Source of the DNA: Cherax quadricarinatus
Taxonomy: Eukaryota > Arthropoda > Malacostraca > Decapoda > Parastacidae
DNA length: 64,000 nt
Assembly (NCBI RefSeq): GCF_038502225.1
Contig: NC_091325.1
Span: 29,164,459 to 29,228,458, forward strand
Reading direction: 5' to 3'
Below are positions 56,888-64,000 of the stretch, piece after piece. The translations under genes and the position numbers were made by a program. The stretch's first letter is position 1. Every line of letters starts with the position of its first letter. The notes under the pieces are model-generated. The model was not told the DNA's origin and made no database searches. It worked only from the letters and a program-made list of their open reading frames with translations.

Positions 56888-57944
56888 TGTTGAGGGTAAT
56901 GCTACAAGCTAAGTCAAATATTAAATAGTGGACTGTGGGGGAACTAAGCTTGAAAGACAGCTTTTGCCTACACAGCCATCCATGCAGGCATTGGCTTTTG
57001 GCTTGAGAAGCTGTCGTATGCATTTCCTCAAGGGCTGGAATAAAATAAATTATGGGTGAGTATAATTACCCCTACAGGGTATTATGTCAGCATATCTCAG
57101 AAACTGATTGCCGACTGGATCCAATACTCATGTGTGTGAACTCAAAAGTCTGCACCTCACTGCTGACTATAGGATGATTTTAAACCCATTGTGACACAAG
57201 AACTCCACAGTCCCCTGTATGACAAGATAGTTCCATACCTACCTTGCTCTTGTAGCATGAGCTATGGTGTTCTTTACACCTTTGACAGATATTGGTGACT
57301 TGATAGAAGCTGAAGTGTCCTTGGATGTCCACATCTTCTACAGTCTAGGAATATACACACTGGTACACTATATTCCACAAGGTTTGTCTTTATTATTCAC
57401 AACTAAAGGAGCTGATCACACTTCTCTGTAAGTGTCTATTGAGATACTTTTATGCACACAAACATGTGGATCAGTGTTCTTTGTTGGTTATCCTGGCGTC
57501 AATGTGTCCCCCAGCAGGGTCAAAAGCAATCTAAGATGCCTCTCGCCCCACCTCACTTGCCCTCTAGTATAAAGGAAACGTTGACATAGCATATTTCCCT
57601 TCCTTGCCAAACTTCCACTATGAAGCAATGCAGAATGCTTGATTCTTGCTGTCTTAAGCATAGACAACAATGTACATCTTTAACATGGTAATAAAGTGGG
57701 AGCAGAATTTTCGTTAATTGTCCTGCTAAGATAATAGATTGTCTCTTATTTAAACTACGCACTTGCAACACTGGTCTCTTGCAAGGAGCTGCATGAACAT
57801 GTGACATGCTTGTACTGTATCTGGGATCAATTACTTGATGTAGCAGTAAACAAGATGTTTGCCCCTTCTGAGAGGGCTGGGCCCCTCAGGGCTGAAGGGG
57901 CTGGAGGGGGCTCATACCCCCCTCCTGGAGAAAATTTCTTCACA
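56888..57944 (-). repeat. BEL/Pao 5' LTR (right)
   Basis: A 1,057-bp uninterrupted LTR, TGTTGAGGG...TTCTTCACA, starting TG and ending CA. On the minus strand it begins TGTGAAGAAATTTTCTCC. The target site used by LINE A in the other LTR (CTGAGAGGGCT) is intact here at about 57,869-57,879, which fixes the pre-insertion sequence. ORFs inside are shared with the left LTR and show no domain. Confidence 0.92.
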
Positions 57945-58516
57945 GCAACTGTGAAATATTCAGTGGACAGCAGTAATGAAATATTCAGTGAACTACAGTA
58001 GTGAAATATTCAGTGAACAGAAGTAGTGAAATATTCAGTGAACAACAACTATGAAATTTTCAGTGAACAGCAACAGTGAGATAGTCAATGAACAGCATAG
58101 TGAAATATTCAGTGAACAACAGTAATGAAATATTCAGTGAACAGCCTATATATACTCTCGGTGTCCATGTATTGTTCGTAACGGCTTGATAAAGCTCCTG
58201 GAGTGTGAAACGTTGCCACAATAAAATGTCACATAAGGTGCACTTGTGTCCTTTTACTTTACATATTCAGTGAACAGTAACTGTAAAATATTCAGTGAAC
58301 AAAACAATGAAATATTCAGTGAACAGCAGCAATGAGATATTCAGTGAACATCAGTAGTGATATATTCATTGAACAGCAAAAGTGAAATAGTCAATGAACA
58401 GCATAGTGAAAAATTCAGTGAACAACTGTAGTGAAATTCAGTGAGCAGCAACAGTTAAATATTCAGTGAACAGCAACAGCGAAATATTCAGTGAGGAGCA
58501 ACAGTGAAATATTCAG
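57945..58516 (+). repeat. 25-bp tandem array, right part
   Basis: Continuation of the array cut at 19,349: about 18 further units (GTGAAATATTCAGTGAACAG and variants such as GAACAGCATA and GAACAACAGT), interrupted by a 118-bp insert at 58,145-58,262 and ended by LINE G. A last pair of units follows LINE G at 60,202-60,242. Confidence 0.92.
58145..58262 (+). mobile_element. 118-bp Penelope-like or SINE-like insert with TSD
   Basis: Flanked by ATATTCAGTGAACAG at 58,130-58,144 and 58,263-58,277, 15 bp. In a tandem array this could be partly unit sequence, but the right copy lacks the normal preceding bases, so a duplication is likely. It contains TTGATAAAGCTCCTGGAGTG, GAAACGTTGCCACAATAAAA and GGTGCACTTGTGTCC, the same ordered blocks as the 379-bp insert at 34,139-34,517. 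Non-coding. Confidence 0.7.
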
Positions 58517-60201
58517 TTTACCTGGAGTTTACCTGGAGAGATTTCCGGGGGTCAACGCCCCCGCGGCCCGGTCTGTGACCAGGCCTCCTGGTGGATCAGA
58601 GCCTGATCAACCAGGCTGTTGCTGCTGGCTGCACGCAAACCAACATACGAGCCACAGCCCGGCTGATCAGGAACTGACTTTAGGTGCTTGTCCAGTGCCA
58701 GCTTGAAGACTGCCAGGGGTCTGTTGGTAATCCCCCTTATGTGTGCTGGGAGGCAGTTGAACAGTCTCGGGCCCCTGACACTTATTGTATGGTCTCTTAA
58801 CGTGCTAGTGACACCACTGCTTTTCATTGGGGGGATGGTGCATCGTCTGCCAAGTCTTTTGCTTTCGTAGTGAGTGATTTTCGTGTGCAAGTTCGGTACT
58901 AGTCCCTCTAGGATTTTCCAGGTGTATATAATCATGTATCTCTCCCTCCTGCGTTTCAGGGAATACAGGTTTAGGAACCTCAAGCGCTCCCAGTAATTGA
59001 GGTGTTTTATCTCCGTTATGCGCGCCGTGAAAGTTCTCTGTACATTTTCTAGGTCGGCAATTTCACCTGCCTTGAAAGGTGCTGTTAGTGTGCAGCAATA
59101 TTCCAGCCTAGATAGAACAAGTGACCTGAAGAGTGTCATCATGGGCTTGGCCTCCCTAGTTTTGAAGGTTCTCATTATCCATCCTGTCATTTTTCTAGCA
59201 GATGCGATTGATACAATGTTATGGTCCTTGAAGGTGAGATCCTCCGACATGATCACTCCCAGGTCTTTGACGTTGGTGTTTCGCTCTATTTTGTGGCCAG
59301 AATTTGTTTTGTTCTCTGATGAAGATTTAATTTCCTCATGTTTACCATATCTGAGTAATTTAAATTTCTCATCGTTGAACTTCATATTGTTTTCTGCAGC
59401 CCACTGAAAGATTTGGTTGATGTCCGCCTGGAGCTTTGCAGTGTCTGCAATGGAAGACACTGTCATGCAGATTCGGGTGTCATCTGCAAAGGAAGACACG
59501 GTGCTGTGGCTGACATCCTTGTCTATGTCGGATATGAGGATGAGGAACAAGATGGGAGCGAGTACTGTGCCTTGTGGAACAGAGCTTTTCACCGTAGCTG
59601 CCTCGGACTTTACTCTGTTGACGACTACTCTCTGTGTTCTGTTAGTGAGGAAATTATAGATCCATCGACCGACTTTTCCTGTTATTCCTTTAGCACGCAT
59701 TTTGTGCACTATTTCGCCATGGTCACACTTGTCGAAGGCTTTTGCAAAGTCTGTATATATTACATCTGCATTCTTTTTGTCTTCTAGTGCATTTAGGACC
59801 TTGTCGTAGTGATCCAATAGTTGAGACAGACAGGAGCGACCTGTTCTAAACCCATGTTGCCCTGGGTTGTGTAACTGATGGGTTTCTAGATGGGTGGTGA
59901 TCTTGCTTCTTAGGACCCTTTCAAAGATTTTTATGATATGGGATGTTAGTGCTATTGGTCTGTAGTTCTTTGCTGTTGCTTTACTGCCCCCTTTGTGGAG
60001 TGGGGCTATGTCTGTTGTTTTTAGTAACTGTGGGACGACCCCCGTGTCCATGCTCCCTCTCCATAGGATGGAAAAGGCTCGTGATAGGGGCTTCTTGCAG
60101 TTCTTGATGAACACAGAGTTCCATGAGTCTGGCCCTGGGGCAGAGTGCATGGGCATGTCATTTATCGCCTGTTCGAAGTCATTTGGCGTCAGGATAACAT
60201 C
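58517..60201 (-). mobile_element. CR1-like LINE copy G in the 25-bp array
   Basis: A 1.69-kb 3' piece. The frame from 58,552 to the 5' break is uninterrupted for about 550 residues: RT motifs YRPIALTS, DFAKAFDK, VPQGTV and FADDTRI, thumb and C terminus. It is nearly identical to copy C over its length (for example PLSRAFSILWRGSMDTG, IKSSSENKTNSG versus SSSEYKTNSG). The 5' truncation is at GGCGTCAGGATAACATC. The boundaries share CAGT with the array, so only microhomology and no long duplication is visible. Confidence 0.92.
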
Positions 60202-60242
60202 AGTGAGGAGCAATAGTGAAATGTTCAGTGAGGAGCAGTAGT
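60202..60242 (+). repeat. 25-bp tandem array, last units
   Basis: AGTGAGGAGCAATAGTGAAA and TGTTCAGTGAGGAGCAGTA, the same GAGGAGCA variant that precedes LINE G at 58,491-58,515. This confirms that LINE G was inserted into the array. Confidence 0.85.
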
Positions 60243-60534
60243 CAGTTGCTAATTCAGGCTGACTCTATTATACATAAGTCAGTGTTTTAGATAATTTGTA
60301 AACAATATGCTCTTTGTGCATTGCTTCTTCTTTCCTATTAATAAATGACCTATAATTCCAAGTTTCATTCTTTACTGTACCACTAATTATTTTAGATTTT
60401 AAATACCATAATTTTCTATAATATGGGTTCCTTTGTGACTGTCATACTGTGGGTCCCATTGTCACTGTTATGGGACCTATTGGAGTCTTTTTAAAGCATC
60501 TTTAGTTTTTGTTTTAAATACTATGTCAACCCAT
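60243..60534. other. Non-coding, AT-rich
   Basis: No ORF or known repeat seen. It contains a partial internal duplication (TGTGACTGTCATACTGTGGG and CCATTGTCACTGTTATGGG). It separates the 25-bp array from the truncated L1/Tx1-like LINE. Confidence 0.5.
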
Positions 60535-61885
60535 GTATCCTTGTACTAATACAATGACCCCACCCAGTGCCTCCCGATCACTCCTTCCTAGTTTGCACGG
60601 CACATACTCACATACTTGCCCAAGAACCTTGCCATCCACGACACTACTTTTCCTGTACTCCTCAAACCATCTGTCTGCATAGACACTCATCCCCGTTGTT
60701 TCCTGTAATTCCTGACCCTCTCGAAAAACCCACACCGAAGAAATGACTTGCAATCACGGTATTGTAGTTGTGTGCTGTCGTACCTTCTGTCCTTGCAGCA
60801 TGCAAGCCGATGGCTTGTCGCCCCAGAGTACTTCGTCCAGCCCCGCTTGTACTCGTACCACTGCAAAACGCTCTTCTTGCAAATCCTTTATCCTGTCCTT
60901 CAACATTTGTATTTCCTCCATGGGGTACACCCCCACCACCGCCACCCCCGTGTAACAATACCGTAATCTAGATTCTAAATAATTTGACAAACCATACCAC
61001 AATTGATTAATGCATTTGCCCTCTTTCACATAAAATTGACGTATTCTTACCTTAGCCACACTATCCCACCATCCAACCACATTCTCCTCAGTCCTTCTCT
61101 CTTCACAAAGTTGTACCCAAAATGCTGCAAAACCTTCCACTCCCTTCCCATCCCCCAAAACCATCGTATTCAATTTCCAATAGCTTCCCTGTCTACGAGC
61201 CAAAGCATCCCACCACACCTCCACTATAACCGCCCTATGATCGGAAGACACCATCTCAATAGTTTTAAAAGACTCTGCCAAAACCCTCTGAGATAAATAT
61301 ATCCTGTCTAAACGAGCCGCGTATCCCCGCCGTATAAAAGTATGTTCCACCTCCCACAGACCTCCCCCAAAAGCATCACATAACTGAAGATCTCTAAACA
61401 GGCCCTCTAAGACTGAGGAAAAATATCCCACTCCTCTGGATTCCATGTCTACCCTCTTAACTACACAATTCCAATCCCCACCACAATCACCCCAGACAGT
61501 AACATGCGTAGGAAGTACACAAGTTCCTCCTGCACAAAATCTGTCTTTTCTTTGATGTCACTTTCTGCTGCAGCATACACACACACGAACGCCACTCTCT
61601 CTCCCATCCACCATCCTTCCACACGTAATACTCTCCCCCTCCCCCCTTTTTTCCTGTGCAATACAAACGGGCTCGCCTCCTTGATCAACACACCCACTCC
61701 TCACTTTAAATGCTCAGACGGCAACATATAAGCCTGGTACCCAGGCACTACTAATTCACTACCAAATTTAAAATTGTGTTCTTGCATAAAAGCTACATCA
61801 ACCTTGTATCTATTCAAAAACACCCGAAAGCACTCACATTTAACACCTTCACACAGACCATTAATATTTACTGTTACACACCTGA
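60535..61885 (-). pseudogene. L1/Tx1-like LINE ORF2, endonuclease and RT start
   Basis: Minus strand: VNINGLCEG and VAFMQEHN (the catalytic Glu) near 61,800, VGVLIKEASPF and VCVYAAAESD (61,461-61,697), then LDRIYLSQRVL and SDHRAVIVE of the endonuclease (60,754-61,446). After these come YWKLNTMVLGD and the pre-RT helices (QFYVKEGKCINQLWY, DLQEERFAVVR). The frame continues in pieces to GRSDREALGG near 60,580 and ends before the RT palm. YWKLN after the SDH motif is typical of L1/Tx1-clade ORF2. At least three stops or frameshifts. The 3' half of the element is absent, the opposite of usual LINE truncation, so a deletion or later break is likely. Confidence 0.83.
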
Positions 61886-61892
61886 GTCCAGT

Positions 61893-63147
61893 TTAAGGAT
61901 TCCCTCCCCACCTCATTTCAAGACTCTTCCCTTTCTGACCATTCCCCTGGGCATTGCCTTTGCCACATACTCCACCCTCCTTTCCAACTATCCCCCCCTT
62001 CTGTTGTGGTCCTCTCTTAGAGTCACTCTGTGTACCATAACCCCATGCCTTTTTCCCCGGTCTTTGCGCCGGCGCCAGAACATCGTCCGAATCTGACGCC
62101 ACCGCCCTTTTCCTCATAGCTCCCTTATTCTCCATATCTGTGTCCTGGGAGTCCTCACAATGGACTTCCACCTCTACCACCCTTAAGTCGCCTCCATGTC
62201 CTTCCATGGCACTTGCACTGTTCATCACAGGTGCCACCTGGCCCTCCCTCCTCCTGCACACACCTCGCAGGTACCTGCTCACTACGACTCTCCACCTCCG
62301 TAGACTGTAACATAGCCTGTATCACCGTCTCCAACTCCTCCTCGATAGCTTTCACTTCTGCGCCCACTTGCACCTCCTCACTCGACAACTGTACTGTCAA
62401 TGGGCTGGGTGATTCATGAATCACCATGTCCCCTTCAGATTCCACAGGAGGAGCCACCACCTCTTCACTCCTCGTGTGACCACGCCCTCCTCCTTGCCTC
62501 CGTACTTCCTCAGGCATCGTTTTCTCATGCGCAGGTGCTCCGTCCCTTGCCGGCCCAGGAGCCATATTCCACTTGCTACAATCTGCCGCCATATGGTCAT
62601 ATTCGCCACACAGTCGGCACGTACGCCTCTGCCCGGTATATGCTACCATTACCTGGGTTTTAAACTCCTCGAGATATACATACGAGGGTATAGGATGTCT
62701 CGGTGTCATCTTGAGATTGAAAGTACCCTCAGGAAATCCAGCGTATGCTCCTTTTACCCATTTTCCAGGTTGGGCTAGATGTACAGTCCCATATCTTTCG
62801 AAAACATTTCTAAGATCTGCTTCATCAGCCTCAAAAGGCACATTGCGGAGCTTGACCCACGAATAATGTCTTGATACATCCATCAACCTGACCCTCACTG
62901 CCGGTATTACGTTAATGCTGACATCTTGGAAACGATCCACCAATGCCTCGTACACTTGAGCAGCTAGCACTTTCACGAATATTTTATAAACACCATTTAG
63001 TGTCACTCCATACAAATCCTCATCTCTGATGCCGTATATCTCTCTTATAATCTTGGGCAATAACACATCGACTGACGTAGGCGTAAAAGCCCCACTAATG
63101 AGCTCAATGCCCACAGTATTCACTCTCCGACGCACACCTAGCGCCAT
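61893..63147 (-). pseudogene. L1/Tx1-like LINE ORF1 (RRM and zinc knuckle)
   Basis: ATG at 63,145-63,147 (MALGVRRRVNTVG), chosen over an upstream GTG. An RRM-like region (WVKLRNVPFEADEADLRNVF) is followed by a knuckle CRLCGEYDHMAADC (C-x2-C-x4-H-x4-C) and a Pro/Glu/Ser-rich tail with acidic stretches. The first frame ends at 62,155. A second frame (61,893-62,282) carries a Lys/Gly-rich end (QRPGKKAWGYG, KGKSLEMRW), so one frameshift lies near 62,200-62,280. It ends at 61,893, just upstream of the ORF2 frame. This RNA-binding ORF1 type fits Tx1-like LINEs. Confidence 0.82.
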
Positions 63148-63827
63148 ATTGTTGTCTGAGTAGCTCGTCTGGGAAAACAGTAGAGGGGTGCAAAGCACGA
63201 CCACACTCTACCTCATCCAGGCAGCGAATGAGAAGATGCTAATTACCATCAGTGATTGTTAGTGGTGATGAGTGGTGATGGCAGACACAGTTACTAGGCA
63301 TGTGGGAGGGGGGTTTGAAGTGTCAGCGGTAGTGTATTAAATCCACCACCATGCACGATATTGATTATTACCATAGGGTATATGAGGGTTAGGGTGTGGC
63401 TTGTGTTCTGTGGTCGATATGTGCCATCATGTTCAGACATTCCTTGTATTATAGTGTCAGCCATTTAGCTGGCTGCATTGTGTTTATATATTTTGTCATT
63501 GAAGTCCTTAATGCTCTTATAAATGTATAAGAGATTTGTCACTTAGTATACTAAGGTGAAAGTGGCACGTTTTCAAGGGGAGGGGGAGTGTAAGCATTAC
63601 TAGGTAGGAATCTATCGTTTTTTATAAGACCATCTTTTCATGTGAAGCACAGTACGTATAAGCAGTGTTTGATTTGAGTGCAGCCAGTTCTGATGTCATT
63701 ATATATGTGCTTCTTCGGTATTTGTGTAGTCACAGTTGATTATTGTTTACTGCCTGTATGTTATTACATATTGATTATGTACCCATATATTTTGTACCTG
63801 AGTTTTAAATAAAATATAAAATAAAAA
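63148..63827. other. Probable LINE 5' UTR and flanking non-coding DNA
   Basis: No coding potential. The part next to ORF1 is probably the 5' UTR of the L1/Tx1-like element, but I cannot place its 5' end. TGGTGATGAGTGGTGATGG near 63,260 is a short imperfect repeat. An A-rich stretch with several AATAAA-like words lies at 63,805-63,830. Confidence 0.5.
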
Positions 63828-63912
63828 TTAAGCACACATTATAACATCTAGCTGAATTAAACACACATTGTAACATCTAGCTGAATTAAACACACATTAT
63901 AACATCTAGCTA
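63828..63912 (+). repeat. 29-bp tandem repeat, about 3 copies
   Basis: TTAAACACACATTATAACAT plus CTAGCTGAA, with G variants in copies 1 and 2. No gene overlaps it. The remaining 88 bp to the window end are non-coding, with an A run at about 63,946-63,955. Confidence 0.9.
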
Positions 63913-64000
63913 GGAATGCTGTAAGTTGATAATTTTCTTACACAGTAAAAAAAAAACTGGGTTAACTGGACAGCGTCTATCTGATTAACTTTCAACTTTC

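Larger units (their letters stand above)
19350..57944 (-). mobile_element. BEL/Pao LTR retrotransposon, split by nested insertions
   Basis: The direct repeats 19,350-33,409 (interrupted) and 56,888-57,944 both start TGTTGAGGGTAATGCTACAA and end near CTGGAGAAAATTTCTTCACA; these are its LTRs. The flanking pentamers GCAGC (19,345-19,349) and GCAAC (57,945-57,949) look like a 5-bp target duplication with one change, inside the 25-bp array. The minus strand reads gag (56,101 down to 50,163), DUF1758-type protease, RT, A17/RNase H, integrase and DUF5641, the standard BEL/Pao order. The coding parts are separated by a Gypsy element, CR1 E, LINE F, a TTGA-tailed LINE piece and a Penelope-like fragment, and carry stops of their own. 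The left LTR is split by LINEs A and B. The LTRs differ at roughly one base in ten over the first 140 bp, so the element is old and inactive. Confidence 0.9.

Noticed and set aside
42978..60241. Plus-strand ORFs such as 43,718-44,146, 47,069-47,479 and 59,413-59,787
   Set aside because: Shadows of the CR1-like LINE RT on the opposite strand; they recur in every copy for that reason only.
60743..62866. Plus-strand ORFs over the L1/Tx1-like element (for example 61,776-62,096 and 62,416-62,778)
   Set aside because: Antisense to ORF1 and ORF2 with clear domains; no independent support.
63960..64000. Terminal TTAACTTTCAACTTTC as the start of another Penelope-like insert
   Set aside because: Resembles TTAACTTTCATATTGTC at about 34,480, but too short at the window edge to support.

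Overview
The window is eukaryotic, repeat-rich DNA, with no bacterial-style operons or CRISPR. Almost all coding signal comes from retrotransposons. There is one plausible host gene, a 19-finger C2H2 zinc-finger protein. I infer an arthropod, most likely a decapod crustacean. The 3' ends of several LINEs and the short SINE look like repeats I remember from crayfish-type assemblies, but that is memory and I did no search.

Layout. (1) 1-13,666: a diverged 47-bp satellite with one inverted block. It is interrupted by a SINE (12-bp target duplication), a CR1 3' end and a decayed LINE 3' part. (2) 14,006-15,549: about 25 copies of a 62-bp repeat, then the zinc-finger ORF at 16,002-17,630. (3) 17,631-19,349: a decayed finger, a tRNA-like repeat, a SINE fragment, microsatellites and a 25-bp tandem array. 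(4) 19,350-57,944: one BEL/Pao LTR retrotransposon on the minus strand, sitting in the 25-bp array and blown apart by later insertions. Its left LTR holds I-like LINE A, which is itself split by I-like LINE B. Its coding region holds a short Penelope-like fragment, a LINE tail ending in TTGA repeats, an entire Gypsy element, a CR1 element (E) and a LINE 3' piece (F). The Gypsy element carries two further LINE copies (C and D). (5) 57,945-60,242: the rest of the 25-bp array with a 118-bp insert and LINE copy G. (6) 60,535-63,147: the 5' part of an L1/Tx1-like LINE on the minus strand, then non-coding DNA with a 29-bp repeat.

How the parts relate. Target-site duplications and interrupted ORFs give an order of events: 25-bp array, then Pao, then Gypsy/LINE A/CR1 E, then LINE B and LINE copies C, D and F inside those. 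The I-like LINE and the SINE at 1,421-1,584 share about 50 bp at the 3' end including the TAA-type tail, so the LINE probably mobilises the SINE. The I-like LINE has a conserved 5' fold with HDV-ribozyme-like strand order. The repeated CR1-like LINE ends in a hairpin that overlaps its last codons and shows one compensatory base change. All Pao, Gypsy and LINE reading frames are broken. LINE B comes closest to intact, with an ORF2 interrupted only at a ten-G run.
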